Source of the DNA: Cyclobacteriaceae bacterium | GTDB lineage: Bacteria; Bacteroidota; Bacteroidia; Cytophagales; Cyclobacteriaceae | Direction of reading: 5' to 3' | NCBI GenBank assembly: GCA_019638285.1 | Contig: JAHBUB010000012.1 | Location: forward strand, 1 to 64,000 | Length of the DNA stretch: 64,000 nt | Part shown: piece after piece, positions 25,407 through 34,049 of the stretch | Layout of the letters: every line of letters begins with the position of its first letter | Position numbering within the stretch: position 1 is the stretch's first letter | Notes under the pieces: model-generated | Database searches by the model: none | What the model was told of the DNA's origin: nothing | What the model saw: the letters and a program-made list of their open reading frames with translations, nothing else | Translations under genes and position numbers: made by a program

Positions 25407-26888
25407 TTAACTGGCTTTTCTTCTTTGTCTTTTTATAAGTTCTTGTGCCACTACCTGTCCTGATATAAGTGAGGGAGGTACCCCCGGCCCCGGAACAGTT
25501 AACTGACCTGTATAAAACAGATTGGAAACCTTTTTGTTTACGATAGATGGTTTTAAGTTGGCAGTTTGCCCAATGGTGTTGGCCAAGCCGTAGGCGTTTC
25601 CTTTAAAGGAGTTATAATTTTCAATAAAATCGCGATGTGCATAACTCCTTTTATATATGATATGTGGAGTAATTGACTGTCCAGTTAGTTTCTCTATCCT
25701 GTTGATAACAAGCTTAAAATATTTTTCCCTTGTGTGCTCTTCATCTTTAAGGTCCGAGGCCACAGGGATTAATATAAATAGGTTTTCGTGCCCATGGGGT
25801 GCTACTGTGGGATCTGTTTTAGAGGGACAGCATACATAAAATAGAGGATTGGTGGGCCATGAAGGATTTTGATATATTTCTTTGGTATGAAGAGCGAAAT
25901 CTTCATCGAAAAAGAGATTATGATGAAGAAGATTGTCTAATTTTTTGTTTATACCTAAGTAGAAAATCAAACTGGAGGGAGAAAGTTTACGTGTTTCCCA
26001 GTAGTTTTCACTATACCTTCTGAATTTTTTTGGTAACAAATGTTGTTCTACATGATGGTAATCGGCACCCGCCACAACATGATCAATAGCTATAAGACTT
26101 CCATTCACATTAATGGACTCAACATTTGAACCCTTCACATTGAGTGACTGCACGTTACTATCGAATTTAAACTTTACCCCTTTTTCTTCAGCTAACTTTA
26201 CCATACCCTCAATAATCTTGTACATCCCGCCTTTTGGATACCAGGTACCAAGTACCATGTCCGCATAATTCATAAGGCTATAAAGAGCGGGTGTATTTGA
26301 GGGAGCGGCACCAAGAAAAAGAACTGGAAATTCAAGCAATTGAACTAACCTAGGGGACTTGAAGTGTTTTTGTATATACTTACTAATGGATTCAAAAACG
26401 TGAAGTTTAAAAACTCCTTTAATTAATTTGGGGTCAATCAATTCCAATAATGACAAGCCCGGTTTGTAGACCAAGTCTTCAATCCCTACTTTATATTTGT
26501 AAGCTGCTTCTTCAAGAAAAATTTTAAGTTGGTCGCTACTTCCTTTCTCTTCTCTTTCAAACAATGCGTATAATTCTTCCAACGTGGATGGGATATCCCA
26601 AATCTCGCCTTGAGGTAAGAAAACACGGTAGGAGGGGCTAAGTCTTTCTAGTTGATAGTAATCGGAAACAGATTTCCCAAAGCGGTTGAAGTATTTTTCA
26701 AATACATTGGGCATCCAATACCAACTGGGCCCCATATCAAATAAGAAGCCATTGGATTCAAACTTCCTTGCACGACCTCCAGCACTATCGTTCTTTTCGT
26801 AAACAGTTACATCAAAACCTTCTGCTGCCAGCGTTGTTGCTGCTGATATTCCAGCAAAACCTGAACCTATGACAGCAATTTTTTTCAT
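25407..26888 (-). CDS. crtI: Phytoene desaturase CrtI
   Basis: A 493-residue FAD-dependent membrane-associated desaturase that converts phytoene to lycopene in four steps. The N-terminal dinucleotide fold is AVIGSGFAGISAATTLAAEG, followed by EKNDSAGGRARKFESNGFLFDMGPSWYWMP. The C-terminal signature is NLFYTGQLTVPGPGVPPSLISGQVVAQEL (about residues 455-485), typical of bacterial CrtI. It is the second gene of the operon, 24 bases after the ECF sigma factor gene and 24 before crtB. Confidence 0.95.
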   Translation of the reverse strand: MKKIAVIGSGFAGISAATTLAAEGFDVTVYEKNDSAGGRARKFESNGFLFDMGPSWYWMPNVFEKYFNRFGKSVSDYYQLERLSPSYRVFLPQGEIWDIPSTLEELYALFEREEKGSSDQLKIFLEEAAYKYKVGIEDLVYKPGLSLLELIDPKLIKGVFKLHVFESISKYIQKHFKSPRLVQLLEFPVLFLGAAPSNTPALYSLMNYADMVLGTWYPKGGMYKIIEGMVKLAEEKGVKFKFDSNVQSLNVKGSNVESINVNGSLIAIDHVVAGADYHHVEQHLLPKKFRRYSENYWETRKLSPSSLIFYLGINKKLDNLLHHNLFFDEDFALHTKEIYQNPSWPTNPLFYVCCPSKTDPTVAPHGHENLFILIPVASDLKDEEHTREKYFKLVINRIEKLTGQSITPHIIYKRSYAHRDFIENYNSFKGNAYGLANTIGQTANLKPSIVNKKVSNLFYTGQLTVPGPGVPPSLISGQVVAQELIKRQRRKAS

Positions 26889-26912
26889 TTATTTTTAATT
26901 TAGTGGGTATGG

Positions 26913-27416
26913 TTACTTATACCCTACCAATTTCTTTTGAATTTCTTTACGAGCATGAAATATCCTGTTTTTAACAGTCCCAATGGGGATGTTCAAATGC
27001 TCAGCGATTTCATGGTATTTATACCCTGTACTGTACATTTTAAATGGGATTTGTAGTTCTTCTTTTACTTCATTTATATTCTTCCATATCTCTTTGAATT
27101 CTAACGATTTTTCAGGCCGATTAAAAGTATGGTTATCTGCTACATTCAGATAATAAAGTTCTTTTGTATTATCGGTTGATGTCTTGGCTATTTTGGCTTT
27201 ACGATAGTTGTTAATAAATGTGTTTCTCATAATAGTGAACAGCCAGCCTTTTAGATTGGTATCCGCTTTGAATTTGTCCCTATAGGTAAGGGCCCTTAGC
27301 ATGGTGTCTTGTACCAAATCCTGTGATTCTTCTGCATTTCGAGTAAATCGATAGGTAAATCCCTTCAAGGTATCGTTAAGGGCAGAAATTTGGGTTGAAA
27401 ATTCTGTCGAAGTCAT
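26913..27416 (-). CDS. ECF-type RNA polymerase sigma factor, first gene of carotenoid operon
   Basis: A 167-residue sigma-70 family factor. Region 2 is at about residues 15-80 (FTYRFTRNAEESQDLVQDTMLRALTYRDKF and LKGWLFTIMRNTFINNYRK). Region 4 is at about 105-160 (PFKMYSTGYKYHEIAEHLNIPIGTVKNRIFHARKEIQKKL), so it is complete. No anti-sigma factor gene is adjacent. It heads the carotenoid operon and is transcribed from the intergenic region that holds the two inverted repeats. It may amplify the light response by driving this or other promoters; its regulon cannot be read here. Confidence 0.93.
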   Translation of the reverse strand: MTSTEFSTQISALNDTLKGFTYRFTRNAEESQDLVQDTMLRALTYRDKFKADTNLKGWLFTIMRNTFINNYRKAKIAKTSTDNTKELYYLNVADNHTFNRPEKSLEFKEIWKNINEVKEELQIPFKMYSTGYKYHEIAEHLNIPIGTVKNRIFHARKEIQKKLVGYK

Positions 27417-27417
27417 A

Positions 27418-27512
27418 TTGTTTAATTATTATGCAACAAAATTAAACAAAATAAATTATCACACAATAATTTTATATGATTTGTTTAATTATATATAAAA
27501 AATATTAAACAA
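27418..27512. promoter_or_regulatory. Two identical inverted repeats, candidate CarH-type operator
   Basis: TTGTTTAAT-N14-ATTAAACAA occurs twice, at 27418-27449 and 27481-27512. Arms and spacer length are identical and the spacer sequences differ. The copies start 63 bases apart, close to six helical turns. The proximal copy overlaps the predicted -7 element of the operon promoter, so a bound repressor should block transcription. The MerR/B12-type regulator gene lies immediately upstream and is the obvious candidate for the binding protein. Repeats are seen; binding is inferred. Confidence 0.65.
27437..27466 (-). promoter_or_regulatory. Predicted promoter of the sigma/carotenoid operon
   Basis: On the minus strand, TTG (27466-27464), a 19-base spacer and TAATTTTG (27444-27437) match the Bacteroidota housekeeping pattern TTG-N17-23-TAnnTTTG. 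The expected start of transcription lies a few bases downstream, leaving a short leader before the ATG at 27416. The -7 element lies inside the proximal inverted repeat. Confidence 0.6.
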
Positions 27513-27517
27513 AAATA

Positions 27518-28387
27518 TTACACCAATACCTGTCTTAATACAGGTATACTATTGAAATGCTTGAGATTTTCATGTTTTGAGGTGATCAATTCTGGTAGTT
27601 TACCAGAGGCAAGAATGGTAGCGGTTGGAAAATCTTTAATCAATCTTGTAAGGTATTCAAGCGCTGCTTGGGGTCTTTGAGGGGCAGTGAGAGAGGTAAT
27701 GATAAATTGCGGCTGATGTATTTTACATACTTTTTTCAGATCATCGTAAGGCAAATGCTGCCCCAGATAGTATACTTTAAAACCCCAGTTCCTGACGAGA
27801 TAATGGTAAAAAAGAAGCCCTATTTCGTGCAATTCATTTTCAGGAAGGAAGAGCACCACTTTAGTAGCGTCTTTCTTTGGGAAAGGTAGGGAATCAATCG
27901 CCACAATGATCTTTTGTCGAATCAGGTTAGAAATAAAGTGTTCTTGTGCAGGAGTAATATTTCCTGTTTGCCACAAGACCCCGATTTTTTCTAGAAATGG
28001 GTAAACGATTTCTACTATTGTTTTCTCGAAACCGAACTTCATGATGAGGTGAGAAAGAAGCTTTTCAAACTGCTCTTCTTCCATATCGATCATTTCGACT
28101 ACAAGCTGATCAATAAATAGATTGGGATCCTGATGGTTAGAGGTGAGTTCTACAATCTTTGTATTGATCTCTTCCTCCGTCATTCCGGCAATTCTTGAAA
28201 TCTTTACCCCTTCACTATTGAGTAATGATACATTGATAATCTTTTTTAGATCATTATCGGAATAGTATCGAATATTGGTAGGCGTTCTTTTAGGAATAAT
28301 GATACGATGCCTTTTTTCCCATATCCTAATGGTATGGGCTTTGATGCCCGAAAGCGTTTCAAGTTCTTTAATGGAATAGCTTCCCAT
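27518..28387 (-). CDS. MerR-family regulator with B12-binding domain (CarH-like light sensor)
   Basis: This 289-residue protein combines a MerR winged helix-turn-helix (1-72, YSIKELETLSGIKAHTIRIWEKRH) with a four-helix cap and a Rossmann-type cobalamin domain (about 85-289). The cap carries the Wx9EH signature (Trp139, Glu149, His150). The cobalamin domain has ExHxxG (Glu185, His187, Gly190), the position of the lower cobalt ligand. In the known family members CarH and LitR, adenosylcobalamin makes the protein a DNA-binding tetramer in the dark and light disassembles it. All key residues are kept, so B12-dependent light sensing is likely. The gene lies 101 bases upstream of the carotenoid operon in the same orientation. 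Confidence 0.9.
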   Translation of the reverse strand: MGSYSIKELETLSGIKAHTIRIWEKRHRIIIPKRTPTNIRYYSDNDLKKIINVSLLNSEGVKISRIAGMTEEEINTKIVELTSNHQDPNLFIDQLVVEMIDMEEEQFEKLLSHLIMKFGFEKTIVEIVYPFLEKIGVLWQTGNITPAQEHFISNLIRQKIIVAIDSLPFPKKDATKVVLFLPENELHEIGLLFYHYLVRNWGFKVYYLGQHLPYDDLKKVCKIHQPQFIITSLTAPQRPQAALEYLTRLIKDFPTATILASGKLPELITSKHENLKHFNSIPVLRQVLV

Positions 28388-28464
28388 ATTAATTATCTCG
28401 CTGTAGTAACTTCGGTTTGGCTAAATTGTTCAATAAATCCAATATTAAATATACTACCAGCACC

Positions 28465-30900
28465 ATGCAAGACAGGCTAACCATGGGAAAAGAATGGTTT
28501 GCACGCAAAGGGTGGAAGCCTTTTCCGTTTCAATTGGAGGCGTGGGAAAGTTACTTACATGGTCAAAGCGGGATGGTAAATGCACCTACCGGAAGCGGCA
28601 AAACCTATTCGCTGGTTGTTCCCATTATTCTTGAAGCACTTTCAAGTGAAAAAAAACCGAATAATGGACTGCAGGCCATTTGGCTGACACCTATCCGTGC
28701 GCTGGCGAAAGAAATAAAATATGCGGCAGAATTGGCTATTTCTGAAATGGGTTTGGATTGGAAGGTGGGCATTCGATCTGGAGATACTACTTTGGCAGAG
28801 CGTAAAAAACAGAAAGACAATCCCCCACAATTTTTAATAACAACCCCCGAGAGCTTGCATTTGCTTATTGCTCAGAAAGGTTACAATACTTATTTCAAAA
28901 AAATGAAAGTGGTAGTGGCAGACGAATGGCATGAGTTAATGGGATCGAAGCGAGGAGTTCAGGTAGAGCTGGCACTCTCTAGATTAAAACATGTCTCCAC
29001 CAATCTGAAAATTTGGGGGATATCAGCGACCATTGGTAATATGGATGAGTCTGTACAGGTTTTATTGGGTGATTATTTTTCAATGAAAAACCATAAGATC
29101 ATTAGGGCAGAAATGGAGAAGAAGATCGAGATCCATTCCATCATGCCAGACGATCATGATAAATTGCCATGGACAGGTCATATTGGAATTCACCTGCTGG
29201 ATAAAGTAGTGGAAATTATTAAACAGAGTAATGCCACATTAATTTTCACAAACACCAGGTCATTTGCAGAAATATGGTATCAAAAATTACTGGATAAGGC
29301 ACCTGAACTTTCAGGGTTAATTGCCATGCATCATGGATCCATTGGCCTTGATTTGAGAAATTGGGTAGAAGAACAACTTCATGCCGGAAAAATCAAAGCA
29401 GTGGTCTGTACCTCAAGTCTGGATTTGGGAGTAGATTTTCGCCCGGTGGAAACGGTAATACAAGTGGGAAGCCCCAAAGGCATAGCGAGGTTTTTACAAC
29501 GTGCGGGTCGAAGTGGCCATCAACCGGGAGCAACAAGTAAAATTTACTATTTACCCACCCATGCTTTAGAACTAATTGAGGCGGCCGCATTGCGCCAAGC
29601 AATAAAACAGAAAATTGTTGAGGAGAGAATTCCATACGTTCGCTCATTTGATGTTTTGATACAATATTTAATTACGCTGGCGGTGAGCGAGGGGTTTGAG
29701 TCTGACAAAATATTTAAAGAAGTGCAGGGAACGTATAGTTACGCTTCTCTTGAGAAAGAAGAATGGAATTGGTTGCTGAGATTTGTCACTTCGGGTGGCG
29801 AGGCGCTGACGGCATATGATGAATTTAGAAAAGTAAATCTGGAAAACGGAATTTTTAAAGTTGACAACCGAAGGATTGCACATAGGCATCGGCTTTCGAT
29901 AGGGACTATCGTTGGTGATATCTCCTTGCTTGTAAAATATGTTTCCGGTAAAACATTGGGTTCTATTGAAGAGTACTTTATCTCTAGCCTTAATCCAGGG
30001 GATGTATTTTGGTTTGCAGGAAGAAACCTTGAATTGGTGCGAGTGAAAGACATGACTGCCCAGGTAAGAAAAACCAATAAAAAATCCGGCAAGGTGCCTT
30101 CATGGCAAGGGGGGCGCATGCCTTTGTCATCGGAAATGGGAGACCTTATTCGATATAAGATTCATGAATTTGTAAATGGGAGAAGGTTCGATCCTGAAAT
30201 GCAGTTTCTAATGCCTATGTTACAACTTCAAGAAACACTTTCTTTATTGCCCGATAAAAATCAATTTCTGATAGAGAGCCTTGCTTCTAGAGAAGGCCAT
30301 CATGTAATGATGTACCCGTTTGAAGGAAGGTTTGTTCACGAAGGCATGGCTGCTCTGATAGCGTATCGTATTTCCAGGATCAAACCCATCACTTTTTCTA
30401 TTGCTATGAATGACTATGGATTCGAATTGCTCTCCGATCAGGAAATACCCATAGAAGAAGCAGTAGAAACCAATATGTTGGGAATAGAAAACCTGACAGA
30501 GAACATTCTGGCAAGTATAAACTCAGTGGAAATGGCAAGAAGAAAATTTAGAGATATAGCAGCCATTTCAGGTCTTGTCTTTAAGGGCTTTCCAGGCCAG
30601 CGGGTTAAGGACCGACATTTACAGTCTTCATCCCAATTGTTTTTTGAAGTCTTTCATGACCATGAGGCACACAACCTGCTTTTACTGCAGGCTTTTGAAG
30701 AAGTAATGGATTTTCAATTAGAAGAATCAAGGTTAAGGAAGGCACTGGATAGAATTGCACATCAAAAAATTACAATCAAATACCCCGCACGACCTACACC
30801 CTTTGCGTTTCCTATTATGGTAGATCGATTACGGGAAAAGCTCACTTCTGAAAAATTAGAGGATCGTGTAAAACGAATGCTGATTCAGTATAACACCTAA
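28465..30900 (+). CDS. Ligase-associated DNA damage response DEXH box helicase (Lhr-like)
   Basis: An 811-residue superfamily 2 helicase of the Lhr type. It has the Q-like PFPFQLEAWESYLHGQ stretch, Walker A APTGSGKT (about residues 38-45), motif II DEWH (about 153), motif III SATIG, motif V SSLDLGVDFRPVETVIQVGSPK and motif VI QRAGRSGHQPGA, then the Lhr winged-helix and C-terminal DUF4145-like core. It matches the helicase of the bacterial ligase-associated repair cassette, whose PdeM member is encoded at 33387; the ATP-dependent ligase and exonuclease genes are absent here. ATG at 28465 is preferred; the frame is open upstream to a TTG at 28417, and ATG 28483 is also possible. Confidence 0.9.
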   Translation: MQDRLTMGKEWFARKGWKPFPFQLEAWESYLHGQSGMVNAPTGSGKTYSLVVPIILEALSSEKKPNNGLQAIWLTPIRALAKEIKYAAELAISEMGLDWKVGIRSGDTTLAERKKQKDNPPQFLITTPESLHLLIAQKGYNTYFKKMKVVVADEWHELMGSKRGVQVELALSRLKHVSTNLKIWGISATIGNMDESVQVLLGDYFSMKNHKIIRAEMEKKIEIHSIMPDDHDKLPWTGHIGIHLLDKVVEIIKQSNATLIFTNTRSFAEIWYQKLLDKAPELSGLIAMHHGSIGLDLRNWVEEQLHAGKIKAVVCTSSLDLGVDFRPVETVIQVGSPKGIARFLQRAGRSGHQPGATSKIYYLPTHALELIEAAALRQAIKQKIVEERIPYVRSFDVLIQYLITLAVSEGFESDKIFKEVQGTYSYASLEKEEWNWLLRFVTSGGEALTAYDEFRKVNLENGIFKVDNRRIAHRHRLSIGTIVGDISLLVKYVSGKTLGSIEEYFISSLNPGDVFWFAGRNLELVRVKDMTAQVRKTNKKSGKVPSWQGGRMPLSSEMGDLIRYKIHEFVNGRRFDPEMQFLMPMLQLQETLSLLPDKNQFLIESLASREGHHVMMYPFEGRFVHEGMAALIAYRISRIKPITFSIAMNDYGFELLSDQEIPIEEAVETNMLGIENLTENILASINSVEMARRKFRDIAAISGLVFKGFPGQRVKDRHLQSSSQLFFEVFHDHEAHNLLLLQAFEEVMDFQLEESRLRKALDRIAHQKITIKYPARPTPFAFPIMVDRLREKLTSEKLEDRVKRMLIQYNT

Positions 30901-30993
30901 AGTTCAAGTCTTACCTGGAAATAATAGTCTGGTACCTGGAATGATGATCTCTAGTAATTTTGCTTGTAACCCCAGACTAATGCCCTTGTTTTT

Positions 30994-33252
30994 CTAATCT
31001 TTCTTCTCAGTGGTGACTATAGAATGTTGCACAAACTCATAGTAAAGCAGGTACATGCGATGAACTACAGCTACTATATCTTTCGTCTCTAACAAAATTC
31101 TTGTTTGTAAAAATGCCATCCGATTTCCTAAATCATCATTTTGGATATCTACCACCATGATATCTAGCTTTTTATAAATGGTCAATAAGAGCTTATCCTT
31201 TTGCCTTTCTAATTCATCATGGTTGTCAAATCTCAAATGCTCAATCGAATCTGCGCTTAGGTTAATAAAAATTCCCAAGTCCGTCATTAAATGATCAAAA
31301 GCATTAATATATTTCTTTTTTGGAGGCGAATGGAGATTGATAACATGGTTTGCACAGATTTCATTAAGTAATTGTGCACTTTGATATAAGTCTTGCACCA
31401 GGTCAAAAACAAGAATGTACAATCTTCCTGCCGCCACGTTACCTTTCTCAATTTTCTTTACGTATTTGATTATTTTATTATGTAATTTTTCGTTCTGCGC
31501 TTGTAGTTTATGAATTTCCTTTCTAGACTTTACCAGCGCATCTTTATTTTCGTTTATTAAAGATTTAATACTGAAAACGCTCACCTTCATTACCGTTCTC
31601 AGATTCTTCACGGTGTTAATCTTACTTTCATCAATTACTTCTTGAATATTAACGACTGCACCAGCAAGAAATTGATTGTTAGACTCCTCCTCATCCACTT
31701 TTCTTTTAAACACAATATGGCTGCGCACCAGAAGGAATGCGGCCACAGCGACAAGTGAGAATATGCCGACCATTCCAGTTTTGTAAATTATAAGCGCAAA
31801 GAAACCGCAAGAAGTAAAAGCTACAAGGGCGGTGATTAGCCACCCTGCAATTACATTTACTACGCCAGCGACCCGATACACAGCGCTTTCTCTTCCCCAC
31901 GCCTGATCAGCAAAAGAGGTACCCATGGCAACCATAAAAGTGACAAAAGTGGTGGAGAGGGGTAGTTTTTTTGAAGTAGCGTAGGCGATCAAAATACTGG
32001 AAACCAAAAGATTAACTGAGGCCCGAATTAAATCGAACGATGGTTTTTCTTTTTCGTCTACACCATCAACTCCATTTTTAGTAAATCGCTTAGACAAGGA
32101 AACACGCCAAGTTTTAGGCATTAGGGCCTCTGCTATATTACCTGCACCAATACCAATGCTCACCAATACGCGTGAAAGAAAATTGGCCTTGAATCGCTCA
32201 TCCCCTTCATCCTGACGGCTGAGAGATACCTCGGTTTCACTAACTTTCCTGCTTTTGGCGTTTGTCCAAAGTGTAAATACCATTATGATCCCGCTTATGA
32301 ACAGTATCCACGATGGAGTAGATACTGTTAGCGCAAGCCCTGCCATATTAAATTCATTGGCAGGAATATTTGAAGCAGCCCAGGTTTGAAATGAAATAAG
32401 CCCAGCCACGGCAACTCCGATAAAGTTCACGAGGTCATTGCCTGCAAAAGCCATGGCCAATGAAAAGGTACCCAGCAATACTACTGCCTTTAATGGATTT
32501 ATTTTTTTCCACCACATCAATATTTGTATGGTGATGCTCCAGAAAGCCAATGATATTACCACTATCATCCAGGCGTGGGCCATCACCCAGTCGACTTGCT
32601 TGAGACTTACTAAGGTACTGCCTTTCACTCCTTTTATAAAAAGGAAATAGATGATGGTGGTGATTGCGATACTACTAAAAACCGCACCATATCTTTTGAG
32701 GTTTCGTTCGAGATTGAATGTAAAGATGATTCTCGAAATATGCTGGACAATAGCCCCTACAATGAAGGAGATGAATACGGATAAGAATATACCGGAGATG
32801 ATGGTGATTGCACTGGAATAATTAATTATTTCACGCCATTTCTCAAAACCATATCCACTATCGAAAGCGATTAGTAAACCGGTAACAAGGGCACCTCCTA
32901 AAAGCGCGAAGACAAGCGAAACAGTAGTGGAGGTGGGCAGGCCGAGCGTATTATAAAAGTCCAGCAAAATGATGTCGGTAAGCATAACCGCTAAGAATAC
33001 GATCATGACCTTGTCAAAGGTGAAAAAGGCAGGATTGAATATGCCTTTTCTTGCCACCTCCATCATGCCACTGGAAAATGAAGCGCCTAGTAAAATACCA
33101 AGGCTGGCAACTATAAGTATCGTTTTAAGAGAAGCCACCTTAGACCCAATGGCCGAATTGAGGAAATTTACAGCATCGTTGCTTACCCCTACGATTAAGT
33201 CAATAAAGGCAAGTAAAAAGAGAACACAGATCAGAACCAAGTATATACTCAT
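30994..33252 (-). CDS. PiT-type inorganic phosphate transporter with soluble C-terminal domain
   Basis: A 752-residue membrane protein. The PiT signature occurs in both repeats, GVSNDAVNFLNSAIGSK near the N-terminus and FAGNDLVNFIGVAVAG near residue 270. About ten to twelve hydrophobic helices occupy residues 1-515, with a hydrophilic loop at about 330-410. Residues 520-752 are a soluble, mostly helical region with a coiled-coil segment (KSRKEIHKLQAQNEKLHNKIIKYV), suggestive of a PhoU-like regulatory domain fused to the transporter; that assignment is by overall character only. It would import phosphate with a cation. It stands between the helicase and pdeM genes on the opposite strand. Confidence 0.9.
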   Translation of the reverse strand: MSIYLVLICVLFLLAFIDLIVGVSNDAVNFLNSAIGSKVASLKTILIVASLGILLGASFSSGMMEVARKGIFNPAFFTFDKVMIVFLAVMLTDIILLDFYNTLGLPTSTTVSLVFALLGGALVTGLLIAFDSGYGFEKWREIINYSSAITIISGIFLSVFISFIVGAIVQHISRIIFTFNLERNLKRYGAVFSSIAITTIIYFLFIKGVKGSTLVSLKQVDWVMAHAWMIVVISLAFWSITIQILMWWKKINPLKAVVLLGTFSLAMAFAGNDLVNFIGVAVAGLISFQTWAASNIPANEFNMAGLALTVSTPSWILFISGIIMVFTLWTNAKSRKVSETEVSLSRQDEGDERFKANFLSRVLVSIGIGAGNIAEALMPKTWRVSLSKRFTKNGVDGVDEKEKPSFDLIRASVNLLVSSILIAYATSKKLPLSTTFVTFMVAMGTSFADQAWGRESAVYRVAGVVNVIAGWLITALVAFTSCGFFALIIYKTGMVGIFSLVAVAAFLLVRSHIVFKRKVDEEESNNQFLAGAVVNIQEVIDESKINTVKNLRTVMKVSVFSIKSLINENKDALVKSRKEIHKLQAQNEKLHNKIIKYVKKIEKGNVAAGRLYILVFDLVQDLYQSAQLLNEICANHVINLHSPPKKKYINAFDHLMTDLGIFINLSADSIEHLRFDNHDELERQKDKLLLTIYKKLDIMVVDIQNDDLGNRMAFLQTRILLETKDIVAVVHRMYLLYYEFVQHSIVTTEKKD

Positions 33253-33386
33253 GCAGCTTGAAAGATATTAGTTGAGCCGTTTATTAACAAAAAGCCCACA
33301 ATTAAACTTCAAATTTCTCTCAAATAAGGTGTATGCACAATTAAATTCAGAGATTTGAATCCAGGATATTTCAATAATGTTGAATT

Positions 33387-34049
33387 GTGGATGTAGTGGC
33401 AGACAATGTATTCAGAATAAAGGGCGTTAATCTTCAATTGCTACCTCAGAAAGCAGTTTTGTTACCTGAAGATCAGATTTTGCTCATTGCTGACTTGCAC
33501 CTGGGGAAAGCCAATCATTTTAGAAGATCGGGCATCCCGGTTCCAAATGCTGTCAATAGTAAGAATCTTGAAACCCTTATTGACCTTATCAACAGGCATA
33601 AACCTGAAAAAGTAATTTTTCTTGGAGATCTTTTTCACAGCTCATACAATGAAGAGTGGGAGGCACTGGGACAAGTAGTTAGACATTTTGCTTCGATCCA
33701 ATTTCAATTGGTACGTGGAAATCATGATATTATGAGTGAATTACAATATAAAAGATGCCGGCTACAATTATTTGAACAAATTAAAATGGGACCGTTTTTG
33801 CTCACACATGAGCCATTGAAGGTGATTCCTGAAGACCAGTATAATCTTGCAGGTCATATCCATCCAGGGGTGAGGCTAATGGGTAAAGGAAAACAATCAA
33901 TGACGTTGCCATGTTTTTTTTTCGGACAAGAACAGGCCATACTCCCAGCATTCGGTGCATTTACAGGTTTTGTAAGTGTGCGCGTGTCCAGGAAGGATAA
34001 TGTATTTGTGATCGCAGATCAGCGTATAATAAAAATCAATGATGAATAG
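33387..34049 (+). CDS. pdeM: Ligase-associated DNA damage response endonuclease PdeM
   Basis: A 220-residue calcineurin-like metallophosphoesterase. Its metal-binding motifs are complete: LIADLHLGK (about residues 33-41), FLGDLFHS (about 75-82), VRGNHDIM (about 110-117), LTHEP (about 138) and AGHIHPGV (about 152). These and the length match PdeM of the bacterial ligase-associated repair group, whose Lhr-like helicase is encoded 2.5 kb upstream on the same strand. GTG at 33387 is taken as the start because no in-frame ATG precedes the conserved block. The stop codon overlaps the CapA-like gene by 11 bases, indicating translational coupling. Confidence 0.9.
   Translation: MDVVADNVFRIKGVNLQLLPQKAVLLPEDQILLIADLHLGKANHFRRSGIPVPNAVNSKNLETLIDLINRHKPEKVIFLGDLFHSSYNEEWEALGQVVRHFASIQFQLVRGNHDIMSELQYKRCRLQLFEQIKMGPFLLTHEPLKVIPEDQYNLAGHIHPGVRLMGKGKQSMTLPCFFFGQEQAILPAFGAFTGFVSVRVSRKDNVFVIADQRIIKINDE

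Noticed and set aside
28426-28452. TTGTTCAAT and ATTAAATAT near the helicase start, resembling the operator half-sites
   Set aside because: The arms are imperfect and the spacer is 9 rather than 14 bases, so it is not counted as a third operator.
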